From contig NZ_JAEKFT010000037.1 in NCBI RefSeq assembly GCF_018524365.1, positions 1 through 38,184 on the forward strand: a stretch of DNA of 38,184 bases, written 5' to 3'. A program made the position numbers and the translations under genes. Under the pieces are notes generated by a model. It saw only the letters and a program-made list of their open reading frames with translations. It was not told the origin of the DNA and made no database searches. This DNA comes from Denitromonas iodatirespirans. Lineage in GTDB: Bacteria > Pseudomonadota > Gammaproteobacteria > Burkholderiales > Rhodocyclaceae. Below, one piece after another: positions 10,360 to 17,867 of this stretch; the first letter of the stretch is position 1; each line of letters begins with the position of its first letter.

Positions 10360-11464
10360 ATGGACGCAGAACGCATCAACGACATCGCCGAAGCCCTTGC
10401 GGACCTGAAGCGCCGCGGGGAAGAACTTCGGAGGTATCTTTGACTACGATGAAAAAGCCTCGAAGCTAGAAGAAGTCAACATCGCCCTCGAAGACCCCGA
10501 CGTCTGGAACGACGCCGCGCGCGGTCAGGCGCTGGGCAAGGAAAAGAAGCTGCTCGAAGGCGTGGTGGTCACGCTGCAGCATGTCGCCCAGCAGTCGGGC
10601 GACCTGCTCGACCTGTTCGAGATGGCCGAAGCCGAAGGCGACGACGACACGCTCGAAGCCATCGAGACCGACGCCAAGGCGCTCGAGGCCATCGTCGGCG
10701 GGCTCGAATTCCGCCGCATGTTCTCCGGCCCGATGGACGAGAACGCCTGCTTCATCGACATCCAGGCCGGCGCCGGCGGCACCGAGGCGCAGGACTGGGC
10801 CGGCATGCTCGAGCGCATGTACCTGCGCTACTGCGAGCGCAAGGGCTTCGAGACCGAGCTGCTCGAAGAGTCCGAAGGCGAAGTGGCCGGCATCAAGAGC
10901 GCAACCATCAAGGTCTCGGGCGAGTACGCCTACGGCTTCCTGCGCACCGAAACCGGCGTCCACCGTCTGGTGCGCAAGTCGCCCTTCGACTCCAACGCGC
11001 GTCGCCACACCAGCTTCTGCTCGGTGCAGATCTACCCGGAAATCGACGACTCCATCGAGATCGAGATCAACCCGGCCGATGTGCGCACCGACACCTACCG
11101 CGCCTCGGGCGCCGGCGGCCAGCACATCAACAAGACCGACTCGGCGGTGCGCCTGACGCACAACCCGACCGGCATCGTCGTGCAATGCCAGAACGACCGC
11201 TCGCAGCACCGCAACAAGGACGAAGCCTGGAAGATGCTCAAGGCCAAGCTCTACGAACTGGAGCTGCGCAAGCGCCAGAGCGAAGCGCAGGCGCTCGAAG
11301 ACGCCAAGAGCGACATCGGCTGGGGCCACCAGATCCGTTCCTACGTGCTCGACCAGTCGCGCATCAAGGATCTGCGCACCAGCTACGAAGTCGGCAACAC
11401 CCAGGCCGTGCTCGACGGCGACCTGGACGACTTCATCGAGGCCAGCCTCAAGCAAGGCGTCTGA
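10360..11464 (+). CDS. prfB: Peptide chain release factor 2, programmed +1 frameshift
   Basis: RF2 releases finished proteins at UGA and UAA codons. The coding sequence is in two frames: 10360-10440 (27 codons), then a +1 shift past the T at 10441, then 10442-11464, giving 367 residues. The start ATG has GGAG 9 bp upstream. The shifted product reads RRYL followed by [13 protein letters not shown]. The stop-codon recognition motif SPF is at residues 207-209, and the catalytic GGQ of the peptidyl-transfer loop is at 252-254 in [18 protein letters not shown]. Without the frameshift the product would stop after 27 residues, so the gene is autoregulated and not broken. In many betaproteobacteria lysS follows prfB closely; here a condensin-like operon and a GGDEF gene lie between them. 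Confidence 0.97.
10430..10444 (+). promoter_or_regulatory. prfB programmed frameshift site
   Basis: An internal Shine-Dalgarno GGAGG (10430-10434), the slippery CTT (10438-10440), the stop TGA (10441-10443) and the following C reproduce the conserved GG-GG-TATCTTTGAC signal of bacterial prfB. When RF2 is scarce the ribosome pauses at TGA and slips +1, so RF2 controls its own synthesis. Confidence 0.96.
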
Positions 11465-11470
11465 CCCCAC

Positions 11471-11488
11471 GCACCGCCCCGGCGGTGC
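11471..11488 (+). other. Hairpin between prfB and the kleisin-like gene
   Basis: A perfect 8-bp stem (GCACCGCC at 11471-11478, GGCGGTGC at 11481-11488) has a 2-nt loop (larger in practice). There is no T-run, so it is not a standard intrinsic terminator. It ends 8 bp before the next start codon and covers the place where a ribosome binding site should be; no Shine-Dalgarno is visible. It may restrain translation of the first gene of the condensin-like operon. That role is inference. Confidence 0.5.
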
Positions 11489-11496
11489 GCACACGC

Positions 11497-12774
11497 ATGA
11501 CCGACAACGAACTCGCCGACTACCTCGCGACCGGCTACGCCGTGGACGATGTGCCCGAACTCTCGGCACTGACCGCGGCTCAGCCGGTCATCGACACCTT
11601 CATCTCCCTGTTTCGCGGCAGCGAAGCAGAGGTGCTGCTGCGCGTGCTGGTCTTGCGCGAGGTCGGCCATGATGTCGAGCAGCCGCGCTGGTCGCCCGAC
11701 GCGCTGCGCCGCCGCTTCGCCTATCTCGACCCGGTCAAGCTCGAAACCACGCTCAAGCGCCTGCGCGAGTCCGGCCTCATCAGCTATGCCGACGACGGCC
11801 TCTACCACCTGTCCGACGCCGGCCGCAACGCCGTGGCCGCGCTCGACATGCTGCTGCGCTTCGGCGAATCCGAAGACGCCGAGCTGGGCTTTCTCACCGC
11901 CCAGCTCGCCGGCCTGCAGGCCACCGACAGCATCACCGCCGAGGCGCTCGGGCATCTGCTCGCCAAGCTCAACGACCTTACCTTGCATTTCGAGGAGGCC
12001 ATCGCCTCCGGCTCCGAATTTCGCATCGTCGAGTCCCGCCGCCGGCTGTCGGCCAACGGCAAGTGGCTGGACCGCGGCACCGACATCCTGCGCTCACTGC
12101 TGGCCGACCCCGAAGCCCCCTTCGATGTGGCGCGCATCGCCCAGCGCATCGGCCTGGCACAATCGCGCCTGGCGCGGGTGGACGCCGCCTTCCAGCGCGC
12201 GCTCAACAAGATCGAGACCCAGCGCGTCACCCTCGGCAGCTCCGGCATCTCGTCCAGCGACGTGGCCGCCTGGCTCGGCCAGCAGGGCATGGACGCCCTG
12301 GCCGCGATGGCCGCCGAGGCCATCACCGACACCCCGCAGATGCCGCTGCTGGCCGGCGGTCACGAACTGCTCGACCGCGCCGAAACCGCCCTGTGCGACC
12401 TGCAGCGCGGCGAGGCCGACGACACCCCCCTGCCGGCCGCCGACGACGCCCCCACGGCGCTCGCGCCCGAAGAAGAAGACCTGCGCCTGCTCACCCATTT
12501 CGCCGAGCGGCTCGACGCCATCGATACCGAGCCCGCCACCTTGCACGCCATGGTCGCCGGCGGCGGCTTCGGCCATGCCGCCTACCGCCTGTCGCTGCTC
12601 GCCCTGCTCGCCGACAGCCAGGACAGCGCACCGTCCGACGGCCCCATCGGCGCCTTCATGCGCCTGCCGCTCAAGGTGGACTTCGAACCCACGCTGGTCG
12701 AGGTCGGCCATGACGACATTGCCCGCATCAGCGCCGGCAGCATCCGCCGCCTGAGCCCCCACACCACGGACTGA
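11497..12774 (+). CDS. Kleisin-like subunit of an SMC (MksF/JetA-like) complex
   Basis: I assign this 425-residue protein by context and architecture, not by a signature motif. An N-terminal winged-helix region (about 30-120) includes SEAEVLLRVLVLREVGHDVE, LETTLKRLRESGLISY and DDGLYHLSDAGRNAV. A helical middle follows (about 140-300, for example DLTLHFEEAIASGSEFRIVE and SRRRLSANGKWLDRGTDILR). An acidic Ala/Pro-rich linker (about 305-330) and a C-terminal domain ending in IGAFMRLPLKVDFEPTLVEV complete it. Kleisins of the MukF/MksF type have this winged-helix, helical, linker, C-terminal winged-helix plan and bridge the two SMC heads. The order kleisin, small winged-helix protein, SMC matches mksF-mksE-mksB and jetABC. 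No clear Shine-Dalgarno is seen. It starts 32 bp after prfB and may be co-transcribed with it. Confidence 0.65.
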   Translation: MTDNELADYLATGYAVDDVPELSALTAAQPVIDTFISLFRGSEAEVLLRVLVLREVGHDVEQPRWSPDALRRRFAYLDPVKLETTLKRLRESGLISYADDGLYHLSDAGRNAVAALDMLLRFGESEDAELGFLTAQLAGLQATDSITAEALGHLLAKLNDLTLHFEEAIASGSEFRIVESRRRLSANGKWLDRGTDILRSLLADPEAPFDVARIAQRIGLAQSRLARVDAAFQRALNKIETQRVTLGSSGISSSDVAAWLGQQGMDALAAMAAEAITDTPQMPLLAGGHELLDRAETALCDLQRGEADDTPLPAADDAPTALAPEEEDLRLLTHFAERLDAIDTEPATLHAMVAGGGFGHAAYRLSLLALLADSQDSAPSDGPIGAFMRLPLKVDFEPTLVEVGHDDIARISAGSIRRLSPHTTD

Positions 12775-12781
12775 CGCGCCC

Positions 12782-13510
12782 ATGGAACACGACATCCGCG
12801 CCCTCACCGCGCGCCTCATCGCCCAGCGCTGGCTGCCGCGCAAGGACCCGATGGTGCGCCGCGCGCTCATCGACGAAACCTTCCGCCACGAGATCGACCA
12901 GCGCTTGGCCAGCGTCGGCCTGCGCCTGCTCGACAACCCCTACGCCGCCCATGTGGCCGTCGGCCTGACGCCCGACGCGCTCGAACCCACCTTCGGCAGC
13001 GGCCGCGAATACCAGGCCAGCAACATGGGCCTCACGCGTGACGAGATCGCCCTGCTCGTCGTGCTGTGGGCGCTGATCATCCTGCCCAAGCGCGAGCGCC
13101 AGGTGACCCGCCAGAACCTCGCCAACGAAGGCCAGGAAGAGTTGTTCGCTGCCGAGCAGCCGGTCGCCCATGGCGCCGAGGTCTCGGCCGGCGTGTCCGA
13201 AGCCTCGCTCATCGCCGACTTCGGCCCGCGCCTGGGCGGCAAGACCAAGGTGCGCAACTTCATGCTCGGCCGCCTCGCCCGCCTCGGCTTCATCGAGCGG
13301 CGCAACGGCATGCTGCTCGAAGGCCCGCTGCTCGACGTGGCGCTCGACTACCGCCTGATGGCCGACCGCATCATCCACGGCACACTCGCCGGCGTGCTCT
13401 CCGACGCCGGCCACCCCGTGCCCACCGCCGACGCCTTTACCCTGGCCGGCGCCGACGACGAAGACGAATTCGACGGCGACATGCCCGAACCCGGCGCGGA
13501 GGATTTCTGA
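12782..13510 (+). CDS. Kite-like (MksE/JetB-like) winged-helix subunit
   Basis: The 242-residue protein starts 7 bp after the kleisin-like gene and resembles the small MksE/JetB (kite) subunits that bind the kleisin. It has an N-terminal helical region (about 1-60, with LIAQRWLPRKDPMVRRALID). A predicted helix-turn segment follows (about 80-107, GLTRDEIALLVVLWALIILP). The C-terminal winged helix (about 150-190) contains GGKTKVRNFMLGRLARLGFI and RRNGMLLEGPLLDVALDY. A very acidic tail of some 20 residues (from about 222) closes it. Such acidic tails often compete for basic DNA- or partner-binding surfaces, which is inference here. Its stop codon overlaps the next start (TGATG), so translation of the small exported protein is coupled to it. 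Confidence 0.65.
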   Translation: MEHDIRALTARLIAQRWLPRKDPMVRRALIDETFRHEIDQRLASVGLRLLDNPYAAHVAVGLTPDALEPTFGSGREYQASNMGLTRDEIALLVVLWALIILPKRERQVTRQNLANEGQEELFAAEQPVAHGAEVSAGVSEASLIADFGPRLGGKTKVRNFMLGRLARLGFIERRNGMLLEGPLLDVALDYRLMADRIIHGTLAGVLSDAGHPVPTADAFTLAGADDEDEFDGDMPEPGAEDF

Positions 13511-13782
13511 TGGCACCTCGAAGCCCGCTGTGCGTCGCCCTGCTGCTCGCCCTCGCCACCACGCCGGCGTTCGCCCTCAGCGGCGCACGTGCCGGCGGCG
13601 ACTATCGCCAGACGCCGACAAGCTCGGATCGCAACTGCGCCCGCTATGAAAGCGCCATCGCGCAGCTCGACGCCCAGCTCGCCCGCGCGCCGAGCGGTAA
13701 TCGCGCCAACCAGCTTGCCGAGCGCAAGCGACACTACCAACAACGCATGCGCGAGGGCGGTTGCGGCCGCAGCCTGCGCTGA
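13510..13782 (+). CDS. Small exported protein inside the SMC operon
   Basis: This 90-residue protein is not recognised. Residues 1-22 form a clear signal peptide with an AFA cleavage signal. The mature part has about 68 residues and is probably a helical hairpin: NCARYESAIAQLDAQLARAP, then a short turn, then NQLAERKRHYQQRMREGGCG. One Cys starts the first helix and one ends the second, placed to form a disulfide. Its start overlaps the stop of the kite-like gene, and the SMC gene follows 15 bp later, so it is truly inside the operon. A periplasmic protein has no obvious place in a cytoplasmic condensin. It may be a passenger gene, or a partner that links the complex to the envelope. The reading frame is well supported by the signal peptide and by the spacing. 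Confidence 0.7.
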   Translation: MAPRSPLCVALLLALATTPAFALSGARAGGDYRQTPTSSDRNCARYESAIAQLDAQLARAPSGNRANQLAERKRHYQQRMREGGCGRSLR

Positions 13783-13797
13783 GCCGGCACAGAACAC

Positions 13798-16590
13798 ATG
13801 TTCCATATCAAACAGATCGAACTGGTCCACTGGGACTTCTGGCGCCGCTTCACGCTGCCGCTGGACGCCCAGATCATCACCATCGTCGGCCCCAACGGCT
13901 CGGGCAAGACCACCCTGCTCGACGCCCTGCGCACACTCTTCGCACTGCGCTGCTCGGGCAAGCGCGACTTCCGCCGCTATGTGCGCCGCGCCAACCGCAG
14001 CCATGCCTGGATCCGCGCCACCGTCGCCAACCTGCCCGGCGCCACCGGGCGTCGGCCGTTCTTCCCCTGCCTTGACGACACCGTCACCCTGGCCTGCCGC
14101 ATCCGCCGCGCCGGCGGCGAGTGGACACGCGATTACGCCATCATCGACGGCGACGTCGAGATCGAGGCGCTCGACACCGGCAACGACTGGATCGGCCTGC
14201 GCGACTACCAGAGCCGGCTCGCCGCCGGCGGCCTGACCCCGGCCATCGCCAAAGTGCTGGCGCTGGAGCAAGGCGACACCGACAAACTCTGCGAATACGC
14301 CCCCAAGGCACTGCTCGAACTGGTGTTCGACGTCTTCGGCGACAAGGAAGTGCTCGACAACTACGATGTCGCGCGCGAAGAGCAGCAAAACGCCGAACGC
14401 GAAATCGACAGCCTGTCGATCGACCTCGACCGCCTGCGCGCCCAGGCCGAAGCCAAGCGGCTCGAAGCCGACCGCTTCCTGGAATGGAAGCAGATCACCG
14501 ACGAGCTCTCCGCCCTCGATGCCGAGATCGTGCCGCGCCTCGAAGCCTTCGAGCTGCGCCGCGACATCCGCGCCGAACGCAGCCAGCTGCGCGCCCAGGA
14601 CGGCGAGCGCCGCGAGCGCCAGCAGGGGCTGGTGGCCGCGCGCCAGCGCATAAATCAGGTCGAGGCCGAGCGCCAGGCCGAAGAAGCCGCCCGCGCCAAG
14701 GCGCGCAGCGAATTCCTCGCCGTCGAGCAGCGCCATCTCGGCGCCCACGACCGTGTGCGCGATCTCGAACGCGTGCTCACCGAACGCAACGCCCTGCGCG
14801 AGCTGCTGGCCCGCGAAGAGGGTCAGGACGCCGTCGCCATCGAAGCCGAGCACGAAGCGGTCGAAACCGAGCTGACCGCCCTGCGCGCCCAGGAACGCGA
14901 GCTGATCGCCCGTTTCGAAGCGGCCAAGGACGCCCTCGCCCATGCCCACGAGCGCAGCAGCCCGCCCTCCGATCCCGAAGTACGCACCTTCCGCGCCCAG
15001 CTCGCCGAGGCCGGCATCGGCCACCGTGCGCTGTCTGAGGCCATCGAGATCACCGATGCCGCCTGGCAAGGCGCCATCGAAGCGGTGCTGCGCCCCTACC
15101 GCCATGTGCTGCTGCTCGAACGCGCCGCCGACCGCCACCAGGCCTGGGCGTTGGGCGAGCGCGAGCGCTTCCGCCACTTCATCGTCGCCGACTGCGAAAA
15201 CGCCCCGCCCGCCCAGCGCGACACGCTGGCCGAGGTGGTGCGCTTTGCCGGCCCGGTGCCGCGCTGGCTGGCCGATTTGCTGAACCGCATCACCCGTGTC
15301 GAGGATGCCGCCGCCGGCAGCGCGCTGCCGCGCGACACCGAATGGATCACCCGCGACGCCTACCACCGCGAGCGCCGCGGCGCGCGCCACCTGGGCCGCC
15401 CGCGCGAATTCCACTTCGGCGAGCTGGCGCGTCAGGCGCGCATCGATGCGCTCTCGGCCGAGGTGCGCGAGCTGGACAAGGCGCTGAGTCCGCTGCGCCC
15501 GCAAATGGACGTGCTGCGCGACCGCCTCGCCACCCTGCGCAGCCAGCTGCTCGGCCTGAGCGCCGCACCGCAGCTGGCGGCCCGCGCCCAGGCCTTTGCC
15601 GAGGCTGAGGCCGAGCTGCCGGTCGCGCGAAAGGCACTCACGGAGGCGATTGCCGAGCGCACCGAACTGCAGGCCACGCTCGACGGCATCGGCGAACGGC
15701 TCAACGGCATCCAGATCGAACTCGACCGCCGCCGCCGCGAGCTGGCCACGCACGAGCAACGCCTCGGCCTGCTCGACAGCGAAGACCGTCCGCGCCGCCA
15801 GTCCCAGGCCCAGCGCGTGCAGCGCCTGCGCCGTCTGCGCCGCGGCATGCCGGCCGCCTGGCGCCGCGGCGAAGGCAACGAGGCGCTGATCGAACGCTAT
15901 GGCGATGCGCGCAGCGCCCGTGCCGAAGCCGAGCGCTTGCGCCAACGGCTCGACCAGGGCGACTGGGTGCAGGACGCCGCCGTGCTCACCCTGCGCGACC
16001 GCCTGCTCGACGAGCTCGGCCGCCGCGAGCGCGACTACGCGACACGCCAGGGCTACTGCGCCACCGCCCGCCGCCACACCGACGAGGCGCGCGCCGCCTA
16101 CATCGGCAAGCTGCGCGCCACGGTGCGCCAGTACAGCCGCAACCTCAAGGCGCTGGGCGAGCTGGCGCATGTGGAGGTGGACTGCCCGGTGCCGCATCTG
16201 GACAACGACGATGCGGCGCTCAACCGCTCGGGGCTGGAGGTGCGCTTCGACTTCGACCGCAAGGGCGCGGTCGGCCTCAACGATGGCGAAGCCTCTGGCG
16301 GCCAGCAGGTGATGAAGTCGCTGATCCTACTGATTGCGCTGTTGATGGACGAGACCCGCCCGGGCGGCTTCGTCTTCATCGACGAGCCGTTTGCGCATCT
16401 GGACGTGGCCAACATCGACCGGGTCGGCGCCTTCCTGCGTGCGACACGGGCGCAATACCTGATCACCACGCCGGTCACGCACAACGCCAACGTCTTCGCG
16501 CCGGCGCAGCTCACCCTGGTCACGCGCAAGAAACCGCCGGCCGAGGAATGGGCACCGCCGATCGGCGTGCTACAGCGCCAGCGGGACTGA
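13798..16590 (+). CDS. SMC-type ATPase with hinge (MksB/JetC-like)
   Basis: The 930-residue protein has full SMC architecture. The N-terminal head has Walker A GPNGSGKTT at residues 31-39 and a Q-loop region ALEQGDTDKL near 155. A first coiled coil (about 190-385) is very rich in Arg, Glu, Ala and Gln. A hinge-like globular domain (about 392-530) includes AWQGAIEAVLRPYRHVLLLE. A second coiled coil (about 545-770) returns to the C-terminal head with the signature SGGQQVMKSLILLIALLMDE at 833-852. Walker B with D-loop, FVFIDEPFAHLD, is at 858-869. The coiled-coil arms are short compared with MukB or canonical SMC, as in MksB. Both nucleotide-binding halves are intact, so the ATPase should be active. 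Canonical Smc with ScpA/ScpB and Rad50/SbcC are less likely, because SbcC has a zinc hook (CxxC) instead of a hinge. No nuclease gene of the JetD type follows; the next gene is convergent. Confidence 0.75.
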   Translation: MFHIKQIELVHWDFWRRFTLPLDAQIITIVGPNGSGKTTLLDALRTLFALRCSGKRDFRRYVRRANRSHAWIRATVANLPGATGRRPFFPCLDDTVTLACRIRRAGGEWTRDYAIIDGDVEIEALDTGNDWIGLRDYQSRLAAGGLTPAIAKVLALEQGDTDKLCEYAPKALLELVFDVFGDKEVLDNYDVAREEQQNAEREIDSLSIDLDRLRAQAEAKRLEADRFLEWKQITDELSALDAEIVPRLEAFELRRDIRAERSQLRAQDGERRERQQGLVAARQRINQVEAERQAEEAARAKARSEFLAVEQRHLGAHDRVRDLERVLTERNALRELLAREEGQDAVAIEAEHEAVETELTALRAQERELIARFEAAKDALAHAHERSSPPSDPEVRTFRAQLAEAGIGHRALSEAIEITDAAWQGAIEAVLRPYRHVLLLERAADRHQAWALGERERFRHFIVADCENAPPAQRDTLAEVVRFAGPVPRWLADLLNRITRVEDAAAGSALPRDTEWITRDAYHRERRGARHLGRPREFHFGELARQARIDALSAEVRELDKALSPLRPQMDVLRDRLATLRSQLLGLSAAPQLAARAQAFAEAEAELPVARKALTEAIAERTELQATLDGIGERLNGIQIELDRRRRELATHEQRLGLLDSEDRPRRQSQAQRVQRLRRLRRGMPAAWRRGEGNEALIERYGDARSARAEAERLRQRLDQGDWVQDAAVLTLRDRLLDELGRRERDYATRQGYCATARRHTDEARAAYIGKLRATVRQYSRNLKALGELAHVEVDCPVPHLDNDDAALNRSGLEVRFDFDRKGAVGLNDGEASGGQQVMKSLILLIALLMDETRPGGFVFIDEPFAHLDVANIDRVGAFLRATRAQYLITTPVTHNANVFAPAQLTLVTRKKPPAEEWAPPIGVLQRQRD

Positions 16591-16610
16591 CCGCCGCGCG
16601 CCGCCGAGAC

Positions 16611-17678
16611 TCAGAAGTACTGGTCGGCGTCCTGCTGGGCGCTGCTGGTCGCCTCGGTGCTGGCGAGCTCGCCGGCGGCCACCAGGTCGTCATAGGCCCA
16701 GGTGCAGTTGCGGCCGTGCTCTTTGCCGTAGTAGAGCGCCGAATCGGCGCGCCCGAGCAGTTCGGCGGGCGTCAGGCGGTCATCGACCTGGGCAAAGCCG
16801 ATCGAGCAGGTGACCGTGCCGACCTGCGGAAAATCATGTTGTTCGACTTCGGTGCGAAAACGCTCGAAGATGCCGGCCACCGTGTCGGCGGGCACGTTGC
16901 GCAGCATCACCACGAACTCTTCACCCCCGAAGCGGAACAGCTTGTCCGAACTGCGGAACGATCCGCGCATGCAATCGGCCAGACGGATCAGCACCTCGTC
17001 GCCGAACAGATGGCCCCAGGTGTCGTTGATGTTCTTGAAATGGTCGATGTCGACGATGCCCAGCCAGGACGGCTGGGGCTGCTCGGCGTTTTCACGGCGC
17101 TCGCCGTCTTGCCGGCGGGCGCGCTCGGCCACCGCGATCAACTGGTCGAACTGTTCGTCGAAAGTCTTGCGGTTGAGCAGGCCGGTCAGGGTGTCGAGGT
17201 TCGCATAGTCCCAGTTGGCCATCAGGCGTTCGAAACAATGGATGTAGGTGCGCATGCCGTCGATGGTCGCCGGTGCCACCGCGCTGTCGGTCTGCACATC
17301 GAGAATCCATCGGAGGCGCCCGGCATGCATGATCTGGAAGGCCAGCCGCCAGCCATGATCCACGCGCAGCCGGCTGAAGCTCGCGCCCCGGTCGGTCGCG
17401 CCCGCCAGGAACGGATCGTCCGCCAGGGGCGTCATCTCGTCGCCGGCATCGTCCCAATCGCCGCTCACGCCCTCGGCGCAGCTGCCGCCGATGCGCTTGA
17501 ACCGCCGACGGGCAACCGCGCTGTCGAGCACATGCAAATCGCAACGCTGCGCCCGCAGTGCGCGTTGCGCACCAACACAGAATGCCCGCAACAGCGCCTC
17601 GCGCACATGCAGCGAGGTCAGATGCTGCGCGGCCTTGAGCAGCGCCAAGAGAGTGTCACCAGTCCGAGTCCGCATCAT
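16611..17678 (-). CDS. Diguanylate cyclase with N-terminal GAF-like domain
   Basis: The 355-residue product makes the second messenger cyclic di-GMP from two GTP. The N-terminal half (about 1-165) looks like a GAF-type sensor fold and has no membrane segment, so the enzyme is probably cytoplasmic. The GGDEF domain starts at LDTLTGLLNRKTFDEQFDQL (about 180). It contains the metal-binding IVDIDHFKNINDTWGHLFGD, the active-site GGEEF at 251-255, and a product-inhibition I-site RSSD at 242-245, exactly five residues before GGEEF. The enzyme is therefore expected to be active and subject to feedback by c-di-GMP. The start ATG at 17678 has GGAAAGG just upstream; a frame 20 codons longer lacks one. 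It converges on the SMC gene with only 20 bp between and is divergent from lysS. Confidence 0.92.
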   Translation of the reverse strand: MMRTRTGDTLLALLKAAQHLTSLHVREALLRAFCVGAQRALRAQRCDLHVLDSAVARRRFKRIGGSCAEGVSGDWDDAGDEMTPLADDPFLAGATDRGASFSRLRVDHGWRLAFQIMHAGRLRWILDVQTDSAVAPATIDGMRTYIHCFERLMANWDYANLDTLTGLLNRKTFDEQFDQLIAVAERARRQDGERRENAEQPQPSWLGIVDIDHFKNINDTWGHLFGDEVLIRLADCMRGSFRSSDKLFRFGGEEFVVMLRNVPADTVAGIFERFRTEVEQHDFPQVGTVTCSIGFAQVDDRLTPAELLGRADSALYYGKEHGRNCTWAYDDLVAAGELASTEATSSAQQDADQYF

Positions 17679-17867
17679 CGCCTTTCCATCAGTAGGTCTA
17701 TTACGGCAGCAGATCGGCAACTTTAGGCCGTCCGTCATAGACGGAACGACATGACAGGCGCGGCCACGAGCGACTTATCGCATCGGTTATGCGAAAATCG
17801 CCGTTTTTCTGCGTCGGCACCTGTCAAGGCGCCGCCGCCGATTGACCACCATTCAAACGAGTCGCAC

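Noticed and set aside
13348-16197. 949-codon open frame on the minus strand opposite the SMC and neighbouring genes
   Set aside because: It runs antisense through four well-supported genes, is a Gly/Ala/Gln/Arg-rich translation of their complement, and has no recognisable domain. Long antisense frames are expected at this GC content.
13798-16590. SbcC/Rad50 as identity of the SMC gene
   Set aside because: No CxxC zinc hook lies in the middle; a hinge-like domain is there instead, and the neighbours are not a nuclease of the SbcD type.
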